DNA of 64,000 nucleotides from contig NZ_JMHT01000069.1 of NCBI RefSeq assembly GCF_001905655.1, positions 1 to 64,000 on the forward strand, given 5' to 3'. Below the pieces are notes generated by a model. It saw only the letters and a list, made by a program, of their open reading frames with translations, had not been told where the DNA came from and ran no database searches. A program made the position numbers and the translations under genes. The stretch comes from Mycobacterium sp. ST-F2. GTDB taxonomy: Bacteria; Actinomycetota; Actinomycetes; Mycobacteriales; Mycobacteriaceae. How positions within the stretch are numbered: position 1 is the first letter of the stretch; each line of letters starts with the position of its first letter. Below, piece by piece: positions 9,733 to 21,018 of this stretch.

Positions 9733-11025
9733 GTGGGAATCAGCCGCACCGAGGGGTCGCCGGCCGGCTCAACGCTGCGCGCGGTACACCAGCGGTTCGT
9801 CACCGGCGAGATCGACGCCCAGCACCTGGACCCCACGGCCGTCCGCCCCGTCATCGCCGACAGTTGGCGCCGCAGCCTGGCCACGGGCGTGGATCCGGAC
9901 CTCGGCGGTGCGCAGTTCACGCCCGTCGTGCCCAAGACCTTGGACCAGCTCCGCGCCGAACAACCCATCGCCGCCGCGTTACCGGTGATCAGGAAACTCC
10001 TGGTCGAGGACGCCAAGGACAGCGGTGTCATGGTGGCGGTGGCCGCGGCCGACGGCACGCTGCTGTGGGTCGAGGGCGACAAGACGGCCCTGGGCCGGGG
10101 CGAGGCCATGAACTTCGTGCCCGGCGCCGACTGGAGCGAGCGCAGCGCCGGCACCAACGCCCCGGGCACCGCGCTGGCCCTGGACCGGGAACTGCAGATC
10201 CACGGCTCGGAGCACTTCGCCCGGCTCGTCCAGCCCTGGACCTGCACCGCGGTGCCTGTGCACGACCCGACGACGGGCGAGCTCATCGGCTGCCTGGACC
10301 TGACCGGGGACAGCCAGGTCGCCTCGGCGCAGACCCTGGGCCTGGTACGTGCCACGGTGATGGCCATCGAAAATCACCTCGCCCTGCAGCGGCTGCTGCA
10401 GCCGGCCACCACCCGGACGACGCTGGCCCGCCTGACGGTGCTGGGCGGCGATCGGCCGCGCTGGGTCGCCACCGGGGACGACGGGCAGCCGCACCAGCAC
10501 ACCCTCAGCGGCCGGCACGCCGACATTCTGGTCCTGCTGAGCCGGCATCCCGAGGGCCTGAGCGCCGACCATCTCGCAATGTTGTTGGACGACAACGATC
10601 TTGACTCGGTCACCATCCGCGTCGAGATGTCCCGCCTGCGCCGGGTCATCGGTGCGCAGTACGTGGCGTCGCGGCCGTACCGGCTGCTCACCCCGATCGA
10701 CAGTGACGTCGCCGACGTCTTCGCCGCGCTGCATCGCGGCGACGTCGACGGCGCGCTGTCCCACTACTCGGGGGCGCTGCTGCCGCAGTCGGTATCGCCG
10801 GCGATCGCCCGGTTGCGAACCGAGCTGGGGGAGAGCCTGCGGACCGCGGTGCTGTCGGCGTCCGCCGCCGGGCAGGTCGGACTGTTGCGCCGATGGCTGG
10901 CCCTGCCCGACGGCCGCGACGACCGGCACGGCTGGCAATTGCTGCGCAACCACCCGTCGGCGGACGCGGTGGTCCGGGCACAGGCCGTCGGGCACCTGGC
11001 GGGATTGGACGCCGACCTCGGCTGA
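9733..11025 (+). CDS. GAF-domain transcriptional regulator of the ethanolamine/aldehyde genes
   Basis: Predicted regulator of 430 residues. Residues about 30-215 match the sensory domain of AcoR/Fis-type activators: a SWRRS start, then a GAF segment with AGTNAPGTAL and CLDLTGD. These proteins usually carry a sigma-54 AAA+ domain next, but none is present. Instead, residues about 255-320 look like a winged helix (SRLRRVIG followed by YRL). The GTG at 9733 is chosen 10 bases after GAGGAG; GTG 9724 is possible. The gene is followed by two palindromes and the aldehyde dehydrogenase, so it likely controls the aldehyde/ethanolamine genes. The effector is not known. Confidence 0.75.
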   Translation: MGISRTEGSPAGSTLRAVHQRFVTGEIDAQHLDPTAVRPVIADSWRRSLATGVDPDLGGAQFTPVVPKTLDQLRAEQPIAAALPVIRKLLVEDAKDSGVMVAVAAADGTLLWVEGDKTALGRGEAMNFVPGADWSERSAGTNAPGTALALDRELQIHGSEHFARLVQPWTCTAVPVHDPTTGELIGCLDLTGDSQVASAQTLGLVRATVMAIENHLALQRLLQPATTRTTLARLTVLGGDRPRWVATGDDGQPHQHTLSGRHADILVLLSRHPEGLSADHLAMLLDDNDLDSVTIRVEMSRLRRVIGAQYVASRPYRLLTPIDSDVADVFAALHRGDVDGALSHYSGALLPQSVSPAIARLRTELGESLRTAVLSASAAGQVGLLRRWLALPDGRDDRHGWQLLRNHPSADAVVRAQAVGHLAGLDADLG

Positions 11026-11037
11026 CGCGGTCACAGT

Positions 11038-11051
11038 TCGAACGCGTTCGA
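11038..11051. promoter_or_regulatory. 14-bp perfect palindrome upstream of aldehyde dehydrogenase
   Basis: TCGAACGCGTTCGA reads the same on both strands. It lies between the regulator stop and the aldehyde dehydrogenase start, 88 bases upstream of the latter, and is a candidate operator. Confidence 0.45.
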
Positions 11052-11054
11052 CGA

Positions 11055-11069
11055 TGCAACTGTGTTGCA
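11055..11069. promoter_or_regulatory. Inverted repeat TGCAAC-TGT-GTTGCA
   Basis: Six-base arms separated by three bases, three bases after the first palindrome. It may be a second site for the same regulator or overlap the promoter of the aldehyde dehydrogenase. Confidence 0.45.
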
Positions 11070-11138
11070 ACCCACTTCTGCGTAGCGTAGTGACCAGCAG
11101 CACATTTGTGTTTGTCAGCCACTGCGAGGAGTGAACCC

Positions 11139-12662
<1,524 letters not shown>

Positions 12663-12670
12663 TCGGACCA

Positions 12671-12709
12671 GCGAGCGCCCGCGTAACCCCCGAATACGCG
12701 GGCGCTCGC
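12671..12709 (+). terminator. Perfect 15-bp hairpin after aldehyde dehydrogenase
   Basis: Arms 12671-12685 and 12695-12709 are perfectly complementary around a 9-base loop. The U-rich tail is weak. It lies 9 bases after the stop codon. Confidence 0.75.
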
Positions 12710-12829
12710 TCCGTTCATCGGTCGGCGCATTCTCAAATGCATACGGCGACAAAATAATCCGGCCGGCGCCAGATAGCTCCTGGAACCAGGCCATCTCGGC
12801 GTCAGCCATCCCTTTTTCAGGAGTATCCA

Positions 12830-14275
12830 GTGTCCATCACCAACCCACCCAGTGAGCACCACGCTCACGGCGTCGACGAACACGTCGAGAGCAACGAATA
12901 CCTTGCGAAGCGCCAGCTGAAGAAGGGCACGGCCGGCTGGCTGCTGCTTGCCGGCCTCGGCGTCAGCTATGTCGTGTCCGGCGACTACTCCGGCTGGAAT
13001 TTCGGTCTGGCGCACGGCGGTTTCGGTGGCCTCGCCATCGCCGCCGTCGTCATCGCCGGCATGTACCTGGCCCTGGTGCTGGGCATGGCCGAGCTGTCCT
13101 CGGCATTGCCCGCCGCGGGCGGTGGCTACACCTTCGCGCGCCGCGCCCTCGGCCCCTGGGGCGGTTTCGCCACCGGCACCGCGATCCTCATCGAGTACTC
13201 GATCGCGCCGGCCGCCATCGCGACGTTCATCGGCGCCTATGTGGAGTCGTTGGGACTCTTCGGAATTCAGAACGGCTGGTGGGTGTACCTCGCAGCCTAT
13301 GCCTTCTTCATCGGCATCCACCTGGCCGGCGTCGGTGAGGCGCTCAAGGTGATGTTCGTGATCACCGCCATCGCGCTGCTGGGCCTGGTGATCTTCGCGG
13401 TCTGCGCCATCGGGCACTTCGACGTCGCCAACCTGACCAACATCGCCCCCGACGCAGGCGCCGCCGGTGCCTCGTCGTTCCTGCCGCACGGCTACCTCGG
13501 CATCTGGGCCGCCATCCCGTTCGCCATCTGGTTCTTCCTGGCCATCGAAGGCGTGCCGCTGGCCGCAGAGGAGACCGCCAACCCGGAGAAGAACGTGCCG
13601 CGCGGCATCATCGCCGCCATGACGGTCCTGCTCGTCACCTGCGCTGTCGTGCTGTTCCTGACCACGGGTGTCGGTGGCGCACAACAGATGTCGGGCTCGG
13701 GCAACCCGCTGGTCGAAGCGCTCGGCAACGGCACCGGTGCCAAGCTGGTCAACTACATCGGCCTCGCCGGCCTGATCGCGAGCTTCTTCTCGATCATCTA
13801 CGCCTACTCCCGTCAGCTGTTCGCCCTGTCCCGGGCCGGGTACCTGCCGACACAGCTGTCGGTGACCAACTCGCGCAAGGCGCCGACGCTGGCGCTCATC
13901 GTCCCCGGTGTCATCGGCTTCGTGCTGTCGCTGACCGGCAAGGGTGACCTGCTGCTGAACATGGCCGTCTTCGGCGCCGCGGTGAGCTACGTCCTGATGA
14001 TGGTCAGCCACATCGTGCTGCGTCGTCGCGAGCCCAACATGCCGCGGCCGTACCGCACCCCGGGCGGCGTCGTGACCACGGGTTTCGCGCTCGTCGTCGC
14101 CGTCATCGCGGTCATCGCGACCTTCCTGGTCGACCCGTTCGCCGTGGGCCTGTGCCTGGCAGTGTTCGCCGCGTTCATGCTCTACTTCGCGCTCTACAGC
14201 CGGCACCGTTTGGTGGCAAACTCTCCTGATGAAGAGTTCGCGATGCTCGCGGAAGCCGAGGACGAGCTGAAATGA
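12830..14275 (+). CDS. eat: Ethanolamine permease (APC family)
   Basis: Membrane transporter of 481 residues with about twelve hydrophobic helices and an N-terminal cytoplasmic stretch with SNEYLAKRQLKKGTAGW. The motif YVVSGDYSGWNFGLAHGG is characteristic of ethanolamine permeases of the amino acid-polyamine-organocation family. The GTG start has TCAGGAG 6 bases upstream. Its stop overlaps the eutB ATG (ATGA), so uptake and cleavage of ethanolamine are coupled. Confidence 0.88.
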   Translation: MSITNPPSEHHAHGVDEHVESNEYLAKRQLKKGTAGWLLLAGLGVSYVVSGDYSGWNFGLAHGGFGGLAIAAVVIAGMYLALVLGMAELSSALPAAGGGYTFARRALGPWGGFATGTAILIEYSIAPAAIATFIGAYVESLGLFGIQNGWWVYLAAYAFFIGIHLAGVGEALKVMFVITAIALLGLVIFAVCAIGHFDVANLTNIAPDAGAAGASSFLPHGYLGIWAAIPFAIWFFLAIEGVPLAAEETANPEKNVPRGIIAAMTVLLVTCAVVLFLTTGVGGAQQMSGSGNPLVEALGNGTGAKLVNYIGLAGLIASFFSIIYAYSRQLFALSRAGYLPTQLSVTNSRKAPTLALIVPGVIGFVLSLTGKGDLLLNMAVFGAAVSYVLMMVSHIVLRRREPNMPRPYRTPGGVVTTGFALVVAVIAVIATFLVDPFAVGLCLAVFAAFMLYFALYSRHRLVANSPDEEFAMLAEAEDELK

Positions 14276-15681
14276 AGTACCACCAGCGGATTTCGGGGGT
14301 GAACTACACCTTCGACGGGCTTGTGGACCTGATGGCCAAGGCCACGCCGCTGCGCTCCGGCGATGAACTCGCCGGGTGCGCAGCCCACAGCGACGCCGAG
14401 CGGGCTGCCGCCGCCTGGGCGCTGGCAGAGCTCCCGCTGGACACCTTCCTCAATGACGCGGTGGTGCCCTACGAGACCGACGAGGTCACCCGACTGATCA
14501 TGGATTCCCATGACCAGCAGGCGTTTTCGGAAATCTCCCACCTCACGGTGGGAGCCTTCCGGGACTGGCTGCTGGACGCGGTGGCCGGTGACGACGCCGC
14601 TGCGAAGATCGCCGCCGTCGCCCCCGGCATCACGCCGGAGATGGCGGCCGCGGTCTCGAAGATCATGCGCAACCAGGACCTGATCGCCGTCACCGCGGCC
14701 ACCCAGGTGCACGCGGCCTTCCGCAGCACCATCGGGCTGCCGGGCACCCTGGCCACCCGCCTGCAACCCAACCACCCGACCGACGACCCACGGGGCATCG
14801 CCGCCGCCGTGCTCGACGGGCTCCTGATGGGTTGCGGCGACGCGGTCATCGGCATCAACCCGGCCACCGATTCGCCTCAGGCGACGGCCGACCTGCTGCA
14901 CCTTCTCGACAACATCCGCAGCCGCTACGACATCCCCGCGCAGTCCTGCGTGCTGTCGCACATCACCACGACCATCGGCCTCATCGAGACCGGTGCTCCG
15001 GTGGACCTGGTGTTCCAGTCCGTCGCCGGTACCGAAGGCGCCAACAAGGCGTTCGGTGTCGACATGGCGCTGCTGCGCGAGGGCAACGAGGCCGGCCGGT
15101 CCCTGAACCGCGGCACCGTCGGCAACAACGTGATGTATCTGGAAACCGGGCAGGGGTCGGCGCTGAGTTCGGGCGCACACCTCGGCACCGGCGGCCGGCC
15201 CGTCGACCAGCAGACCCTGGAGGCCCGCGCCTACGGCGTCGCCCGCGCGCTGGACCCGCTCCTGGTCAACACCGTCGTCGGCTTCATCGGGCCGGAGTAT
15301 CTGTACGACGGTCGGCAGATCATCCGCGCCGGGCTCGAAGACCACTTCTGCGGCAAGCTCCTGGGCCTGCCGATGGGCGTCGACGTCTGCTACACCAACC
15401 ACGCCGAAGCCGACCAGAACGACATGGACACTCTGCTGTACCTGCTGGCCGCGGCCGGCTGTGCGTTCGTGATCACGGTGCCCGGCGCCGACGACGTCAT
15501 GCTCGGTTACCAGAGCCTGTCGTTCCACGACGTGGTGTCGGCCCGCCGCACGCTCGGGTTGAAGCCGGCTCCGGAATTCGAGGCCTGGCTCAAGAAGGTC
15601 GGCATGACCGACGACGCCGGCAAGCTCACCCAGTTCGATCTGCAGCGCTCGGCGCTGCGGGCACTGACGGCGGCGGGATGA
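14272..15681 (+). CDS. eutB: Ethanolamine ammonia-lyase large subunit EutB
   Basis: Large subunit of the adenosylcobalamin-dependent lyase that converts ethanolamine to acetaldehyde and ammonia, 469 residues. It is full length and shows typical EutB stretches such as LTVGAFRDWLL, IGLPGTLATRLQPNHPTDD and CYTNHAEADQNDMD. ATGA overlaps link it to the permease upstream and eutC downstream. No microcompartment shell genes and no EutA reactivase are present, so this is a shell-less assimilation module. Confidence 0.95.
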   Translation: MKYHQRISGVNYTFDGLVDLMAKATPLRSGDELAGCAAHSDAERAAAAWALAELPLDTFLNDAVVPYETDEVTRLIMDSHDQQAFSEISHLTVGAFRDWLLDAVAGDDAAAKIAAVAPGITPEMAAAVSKIMRNQDLIAVTAATQVHAAFRSTIGLPGTLATRLQPNHPTDDPRGIAAAVLDGLLMGCGDAVIGINPATDSPQATADLLHLLDNIRSRYDIPAQSCVLSHITTTIGLIETGAPVDLVFQSVAGTEGANKAFGVDMALLREGNEAGRSLNRGTVGNNVMYLETGQGSALSSGAHLGTGGRPVDQQTLEARAYGVARALDPLLVNTVVGFIGPEYLYDGRQIIRAGLEDHFCGKLLGLPMGVDVCYTNHAEADQNDMDTLLYLLAAAGCAFVITVPGADDVMLGYQSLSFHDVVSARRTLGLKPAPEFEAWLKKVGMTDDAGKLTQFDLQRSALRALTAAG

Positions 15682-16454
15682 CCATGACCGAAGACGTGGC
15701 AATCCAGGAATTCTGGGACGAGCTCCGCAAGACCACCCAGGCCCGCATCGGGCTGGGCCGCGCCGGCAACGCGCTGCCCACCCGCGAGGTGCTCGAACTG
15801 TCGGCGGCCCACGCCGCCGCCCGCGACGCGGTGCACGAACCGCTCGATGTCGACGCCCTCGCGGCGCCGGTTCGGGAGATCGGCCTCGGCGAGCCGGCAG
15901 TGGTCCGTAGCCAGGCCGAGTCCCGCAGTGAGTACCTGCGCCGTCCGGACCTGGGCCGGGTCCCGGCCGAGCCCATGGACGTCCCGGAGACCCCGGCCGA
16001 CATCGGCTTCGTGCTGGCCGACGGGCTCTCGCCCTACGCGCTGGCCAAGCACGGGCCGGCGCTGCTCGCCGAGTTGGTCGCCACCCTGCGCGACGACTAC
16101 ACGCTGGCGCCGCCGGTGATCGCCACCCAGGCGCGCGTCGCGCTCGGCGACCACATCGGTGCGGCGGCGAAGGTGCGGACCCTGATCGTCATCATCGGGG
16201 AGCGGCCGGGCCTGTCCGTCGCCGACAGCCTCGGTATCTACCTGACACATCTGCCCATGCCGGGACGCACCGATGCCGACCGCAACTGCATCTCGAACAT
16301 CCACCCGCCCGAGGGTCTCGGTTACGCCGAGGCCGCGAAGGTCGCCGCGGGTCTGGTGTCCGGTGCCCGCGCCCTGGGCCGGTCCGGCGTCGAACTCAAG
16401 GACACCTCCCGCGACACTTCGCTCGAAGCGCCCGGTGCCGCCGAACTGACGTAG
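15678..16454 (+). CDS. eutC: Ethanolamine ammonia-lyase small subunit EutC
   Basis: Small subunit of ethanolamine ammonia-lyase, 258 residues. Together with EutB it binds the B12 cofactor. Recognisable stretches are TQARIGLGRAGNALPT, VIIGERPGLSVADSLGIYLT and the Cys-containing DRNCISNIHPPEGL. The ATG at 15678 overlaps the eutB stop; a second ATG two codons later is an equally good start. It is the last gene of the permease-eutBC operon. Confidence 0.94.
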   Translation: MTMTEDVAIQEFWDELRKTTQARIGLGRAGNALPTREVLELSAAHAAARDAVHEPLDVDALAAPVREIGLGEPAVVRSQAESRSEYLRRPDLGRVPAEPMDVPETPADIGFVLADGLSPYALAKHGPALLAELVATLRDDYTLAPPVIATQARVALGDHIGAAAKVRTLIVIIGERPGLSVADSLGIYLTHLPMPGRTDADRNCISNIHPPEGLGYAEAAKVAAGLVSGARALGRSGVELKDTSRDTSLEAPGAAELT

Positions 16455-16481
16455 ACACCCGGTGCCGCAATTGACTGTGCG

Positions 16482-16504
16482 TCCTCGCAGAATTTTTGCG
16501 AGGA
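16482..16504 (+). terminator. Hairpin after eutC
   Basis: Eight-base arms (TCCTCGCA and TGCGAGGA) around a seven-base T-rich loop, 28 bases after eutC. An outer pairing of TGTGCGTC (16476-16483) with GACGCACA (16518-16525) would enclose it and compete for the C at 16483. Confidence 0.5.
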
Positions 16505-16576
16505 GGTGTCTGCGTAGACGCACACTCACAGCCGGTCGGCGTGTCGGCTCTCCTGTGACGCATTCGTTTTGAAGCA

Positions 16577-16609
16577 GTCAACTTGCCTTGACGGTCAATG
16601 CAAGTTGAC
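16577..16609. repeat. 10-bp inverted repeat with nested TTGAC-GTCAA
   Basis: Arms GTCAACTTGC (16577-16586) and GCAAGTTGAC (16600-16609) are perfectly complementary. The 13-base loop itself contains TTGAC-G-GTCAA. It may be a protein-binding dyad or a second terminator. Confidence 0.4.
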
Positions 16610-16689
16610 CGCTGCAGACGAAAGGTGTGCAGGGAGACGTCCGTCGTGGCCTTGAGACTGTGTGCTCGCGCGAACCGTCAACCCGCGTT

Positions 16690-16719
16690 TTGACCTGCGA
16701 CGACGCTCGCAGGTAAAGT
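16690..16719 (+). promoter_or_regulatory. Putative SigA promoter of rplM-rpsI
   Basis: A -35 box TTGACC (16690-16695) and a -10 box TAAAGT (16714-16719) are separated by 18 bases. They lie about 135 bases upstream of the rplM start. Confidence 0.55.
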
Positions 16720-16853
16720 CCTTCGTTGGTGCGCAGCAGGCCGAGAGGCAGCTGCTTCCCGGGTCACCGTCGGTCGCCGGGAAATCGCAGGTCGCGCACT
16801 TGACCGGCACCCGGATAGCACCGGGACTCAACCCGAGAAGAAGAGGTATAGCT

Positions 16854-17293
16854 GTGCCTACATTCACGCCGAAGGCGGGTGACACCACGCGTAAGTGGTA
16901 CGTCATCGACGCCCAAGACGTGGTGCTCGGCCGGCTCGCCGTGGAAGCAGCCAAGCTGCTCCGTGGCAAGCACAAGCCGACGTTCACGCCCAACTCCGAT
17001 GAGGGTGACTTCGTCATCATCATCAACGCCGAGAAGATTGCCCTGTCGGGCAAGAAGCTCACCGACAAGTTTGCTTACCGTCACTCGGGTTTCCCGGGCG
17101 GTCTGAGCAAGCGCTCCATCGGCGAACAGCTGGTGAAGCACCCGACCCGCACCGTTGAGAACGCGATCGTCGGCATGCTCCCGCACAACAAGCTGTCGCG
17201 CCAGGTGCAGAAGAAGCTGAAGGTGTACGCGGGTCCCGATCATCCGCACGCCGCGCAGCAGCCGATTCCGTTCGAGATCAAGCAGGTGGCCCA

Positions 17294-17297
<4 letters not shown>
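16854..17297 (+). CDS. rplM: 50S ribosomal protein L13
   Basis: Large-subunit ribosomal protein, 147 residues, full length. The GTG start gives [20 protein letters not shown], the conserved actinobacterial N-terminus, and is preceded by AGAAGAGG. The signature region [19 protein letters not shown] is intact. The stop overlaps the rpsI GTG start, as usual for the L13-S9 pair. Confidence 0.97.
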
Positions 17298-17767
<470 letters not shown>

Positions 17768-17782
17768 TCGTTTCTGCTCGTG

Positions 17783-17814
17783 GGCGGGCGTGTCGCAGTC
17801 TGGACACGCCCGCC
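17783..17814 (+). terminator. Perfect 12-bp terminator hairpin after rpsI
   Basis: GGCGGGCGTGTC pairs with GACACGCCCGCC around an 8-base loop, 15 bases after the rpsI stop. Confidence 0.75.
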
Positions 17815-17855
17815 TTCGGCGTTTCATGGGGGCACTTCTCGAGGAAAGCAGGTCT

Positions 17856-19193
17856 ATGAGTCGGCTGTTCGGCACCGATGGCGTCCGTGGCGTCGCGAAC
17901 CGTGATCTGACCGCTGAGCTGGCACTGGCGCTGGGTTCGGCTGCGGCCCGTCGGCTGTGTTCGACTTCAGGAGCCGGCCGTTGTGTCGCGGTCGTCGGAC
18001 GAGATCCCCGGGCCAGCGGCGAGATGCTGGAGGCCGCGGTCATCGCCGGCATCACCAGTGAGGGTGTCGACGTGCTCCGGGTCGGCGTGCTGCCGACCCC
18101 CGCGGTGGCCTATCTGACCGCCTCCTATGACGCACAGCTCGGCGTGATGATCTCCGCGTCGCACAACCCCATGCCGGACAACGGCATCAAGATCTTCGGC
18201 GCCGGCGGGCACAAGCTCGACGACGACACCGAGGACCGCATCGCCGAACTGGTCGCCGCAGGGCCCGGAGCCCGCCCGACCGGCGCCGGCATCGGCCGCG
18301 TGCTCGACGCCGCCGACGCGCTGGACCGCTACCTGACGCACGCCGCCAAGGCCGCGGTCGCTCCGTTGGCCGGGCTCACCGTCGTGGTCGACTGTGCGAA
18401 CGGCGCCGCCTCGGCGGCTGCCCCACAGGCATATCGCGCCGCGGGCGCGACCGTCATCGCGATCAACGCCGAGCCGACCGGCCTCAACATCAACGACGGC
18501 TGCGGCTCCACCCACATGGCACAGTTGCAGCAGGCCGTCGTCGACCACGGTGCGGACCTGGGCCTGGCCCACGACGGCGACGCCGACCGATGTCTGGCCG
18601 TCGACGCGTCAGGTGCGCTGGTCGACGGTGACGCGATCATGGTGGTGCTGGCGCTGGCCATGCGCGATGCCGGCGAGCTGGTCTCGAACACATTGGTGGC
18701 CACCGTGATGAGCAACCTCGGCCTGCACCTGGCCATGCGCGAGGCCGGCATCGAGGTCCGCACCACGGGCGTCGGCGACCGGTACGTGCTCGAGGAACTG
18801 CGGGCGGGCAAGTTCTCGCTGGGCGGCGAACAGTCCGGCCACATCGTGATGCCCGAGCTGGGCACCACGGGCGACGGCATCGTCACCGGCCTGCGGCTGA
18901 TGTCGCGCATGGCGCAGACGGGGGAGTCGCTGGCGGCACTGTGCGCGCCCATGCAGACGCTGCCGCAGGTGCTGATCAACGTCGAGGTGGCCGACAAGAC
19001 CACGGTCGCCCAGGCGCCGGCGGTGCAGACCGCGGTCGCCGAGGCCGAGGCCGAACTCGGCGATACGGGACGAATCCTGTTGCGGCCCTCCGGAACCGAA
19101 CAGGTCGTCCGCGTCATGGTGGAGGCCGCCGACGAGGACACCGCGCGGATGGTGGCGTTCCGCGTCGCCGAGTCGGTCAGCGACCAGCCTTAG
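17856..19193 (+). CDS. glmM: Phosphoglucosamine mutase GlmM (MrsA)
   Basis: Interconverts glucosamine-6-phosphate and glucosamine-1-phosphate for peptidoglycan precursor synthesis, 445 residues. The start [15 protein letters not shown] is diagnostic and follows GAGGAAAG. The phosphoserine nucleophile is Ser102 in ISASHNP. The metal-binding loop [12 protein letters not shown] and the C-terminal phosphate loop [16 protein letters not shown] are intact. It ends 4 bases inside the convergent small gene. glmS, the previous step, is 37 kb away in this window, against only a few genes apart in M. tuberculosis. Confidence 0.97.
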   Translation: MSRLFGTDGVRGVANRDLTAELALALGSAAARRLCSTSGAGRCVAVVGRDPRASGEMLEAAVIAGITSEGVDVLRVGVLPTPAVAYLTASYDAQLGVMISASHNPMPDNGIKIFGAGGHKLDDDTEDRIAELVAAGPGARPTGAGIGRVLDAADALDRYLTHAAKAAVAPLAGLTVVVDCANGAASAAAPQAYRAAGATVIAINAEPTGLNINDGCGSTHMAQLQQAVVDHGADLGLAHDGDADRCLAVDASGALVDGDAIMVVLALAMRDAGELVSNTLVATVMSNLGLHLAMREAGIEVRTTGVGDRYVLEELRAGKFSLGGEQSGHIVMPELGTTGDGIVTGLRLMSRMAQTGESLAALCAPMQTLPQVLINVEVADKTTVAQAPAVQTAVAEAEAELGDTGRILLRPSGTEQVVRVMVEAADEDTARMVAFRVAESVSDQP

Positions 19194-19429
19194 CCCGTGC
19201 GCGGCATGTGGCTGCGATAATCGGCGGCCTGGTGCACGAGCATCAGGTCGGCGTCATCCAGCGGGAACTCGTGTGACCTGACGGCGTCGAGGACGGCGTC
19301 GAATCGGCGCATCACCCGAGGGGTGGTGATCCCGAAATGCGCCAGGGACGCGTCGTTGGATGGTTCCGCACCCGACGCGCAGCCCAGCACAAAGGTGAGG
19401 ATTCCGCGGTCGTACCAATCAAGGTGCAT
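19190..19429 (-). CDS. Small conserved hypothetical protein downstream of sdaA
   Basis: 79 residues, starting at an ATG with AGGAGAGGGAG upstream; an ATG 27 bases earlier lacks this site. The sequence [19 protein letters not shown] followed by [19 protein letters not shown] resembles DUF3263-type small helical proteins of actinobacteria, but the match is by eye only. It follows the sdaA stop by 27 bases and probably shares its transcript. Its function is unknown. Confidence 0.6.
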   Translation of the reverse strand: MHLDWYDRGILTFVLGCASGAEPSNDASLAHFGITTPRVMRRFDAVLDAVRSHEFPLDDADLMLVHQAADYRSHMPRTG

Positions 19430-19456
19430 CGTTGTCTCCCTCTCCTGCAACATCAT

Positions 19457-20854
19457 TCAGCATTCGACGTAGTTCACCGGCACATTGACCGCGAGGCCGC
19501 CGGTGGAGGTTTCCTTGTACTTCGACAGCATGTCGGCGCCGGTGGTTCGCATGGTCTCGATGACCTGATCCAGCGAGACGTAATGCGCTCCGTCGCCGCG
19601 CAGGGCCATCCGGGCCGCGTTGATGGCCTTGCCTGCCGAGATCGCGTTGCGCTCGATGCACGGGACCTGGACCAGCCCCTGGATGGGATCGCAGGTGAGT
19701 CCGAGGCTGTGCTCCATGGCAATCTCGGCAGCGTTCTCGACCTGTTCCGGTGTGCCACCGAGGATTTCGGCGAGTGCGCCCGCCGCCATCGAGGCGGCCG
19801 ACCCGACCTCGCCCTGGCAGCCGACTTCGGCGCCGGAGATGGACGCCCGCTCCTTGTAGAGCGACCCGATGGCCCCGGCGGTCAGGAGGAACCGCACCGC
19901 GGTGCCGTCGGGATCCTGGCGGCCGGCCCGGGTGTAGTGCACCGCGTAGTGCATCACGGCGGGCACGATGCCGGCGGCGCCGTTGGTGGGCGCGGTGACG
20001 ACGCGCCCACCGGAGGCGTTCTCCTCGTTGACCGCCAGCGCGACGAGATTGACCCAGTCCTCGGCGAATTCGGGCTGCTTGTTCCAGTCCTCGGCGTTGA
20101 GCCGCTCAAACCAGTCTCGGGCGCGGCGGCGCACCCGCATGGGACCGGGGAGGTAGCCGTCGCGCGAGATGCCGCGCACTTCGCACTCGACCATCACGTC
20201 GCGGATGTGCAGCAGCCGGGCCCGGACCTCATCGGCAGTCCGCGTCTCGCACTCGACGGCCAGCATGAGATCGCTGATGCTGCAACCACGTTGGTGGCAC
20301 AGCTCCAGCATGTCCTTCGCGGAGTCGAACGACAGGGAGTGGCCCGCGGCGGTACGCGCGGCGGGTTCCCGGCTTTCGGCCTCGGTCACGACGAAACCGC
20401 CGCCGATGGAGAAGTAGGTCTGCTTGTGCAGCTCGGCGCCGTGCGCATCGAGAGCGGTCAGTGTCATGCCGTTCGGGTGGAACGGCAGCACCGTCAGCGG
20501 GCGCAGGATCATGTCGGCCTCGGTGAGCGCGATCGGGCGTAGCCCCGCGAGCATGATGTGGCCGCTGGCCCGCATCTCCTCGACGCGCCGTTCCATGACA
20601 TCGGTCCGGATTTCCTCGGGGTGGTTGCCTTCGAGCCCCAGCAGGATCGCTGTCATGGTGCCGTGGCCGGCGCCCGTGGCGGCCAGCGAGCCGTAGAGAT
20701 CGACCCGGACGTCCGCCACCCCGGCAGCGCCTCCGAAAGCGCCGATGGTGTGCAGATCGTCGACGAATCGGGCGGCGGCCCGCATCGGCCCGACGGTGTG
20801 TGAACTCGACGGACCGATGCCGACGGAGAACAGGTCGAACACGCTGATGGTCAC
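19457..20854 (-). CDS. sdaA: L-serine ammonia-lyase (serine dehydratase), iron-sulfur type
   Basis: Converts L-serine to pyruvate and ammonia, 465 residues. It is a single chain with the N-terminal beta domain ([18 protein letters not shown]) and the C-terminal alpha domain. The [4Fe-4S] cysteines are visible in [17 protein letters not shown] and VPCIERN. The last residue is cysteine (VEC); in the Legionella enzyme a C-terminal cysteine occupies the active site. One CTAATATATCA-type operator lies 45 bases upstream, so it is probably controlled with the betaine genes and drains serine made by GlyA. Confidence 0.95.
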   Translation of the reverse strand: MTISVFDLFSVGIGPSSSHTVGPMRAAARFVDDLHTIGAFGGAAGVADVRVDLYGSLAATGAGHGTMTAILLGLEGNHPEEIRTDVMERRVEEMRASGHIMLAGLRPIALTEADMILRPLTVLPFHPNGMTLTALDAHGAELHKQTYFSIGGGFVVTEAESREPAARTAAGHSLSFDSAKDMLELCHQRGCSISDLMLAVECETRTADEVRARLLHIRDVMVECEVRGISRDGYLPGPMRVRRRARDWFERLNAEDWNKQPEFAEDWVNLVALAVNEENASGGRVVTAPTNGAAGIVPAVMHYAVHYTRAGRQDPDGTAVRFLLTAGAIGSLYKERASISGAEVGCQGEVGSAASMAAGALAEILGGTPEQVENAAEIAMEHSLGLTCDPIQGLVQVPCIERNAISAGKAINAARMALRGDGAHYVSLDQVIETMRTTGADMLSKYKETSTGGLAVNVPVNYVEC

Positions 20855-20898
20855 CGGAATCTCCCCTTTCGATGTCCGTAGACGTGCTGATAGACGAG

Positions 20899-20909
20899 TG
20901 ATATATTAG
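20899..20909. promoter_or_regulatory. GntR-type operator, site A (TGATATATTAG)
   Basis: The AT-rich 11-mer lies between divergent sdaA and the DgcA-like gene. Its reverse complement CTAATATATCA is identical to sites B and E. Confidence 0.65.
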
Positions 20910-21018
20910 TTACGTCACATACGGTAGATCAGCATTTGTACCTGGTCAAGCGGTACTTATGGGGTCGTAGACGACGTGTGAACCACGTCCGAACCATCTG
21001 AAAGAAACGGACTCGCCC

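Larger units (their letters stand above)
16455..16853. other. Non-coding region between eutC and rplM: terminator, dyad element, rplM promoter and leader
   Basis: No gene is seen in these 399 bases. In order they hold a terminator-like hairpin for the eut operon, a 10-bp dyad, a SigA-type promoter and a leader of roughly 130 bases before rplM. Such leaders often carry regulatory structure for ribosomal protein operons. Confidence 0.6.

Noticed and set aside
20855-21018. A glycine or B12 riboswitch before sdaA or the DgcA-like gene
   Set aside because: No conserved riboswitch core was recognised; the clear signal is the AT-rich operator.
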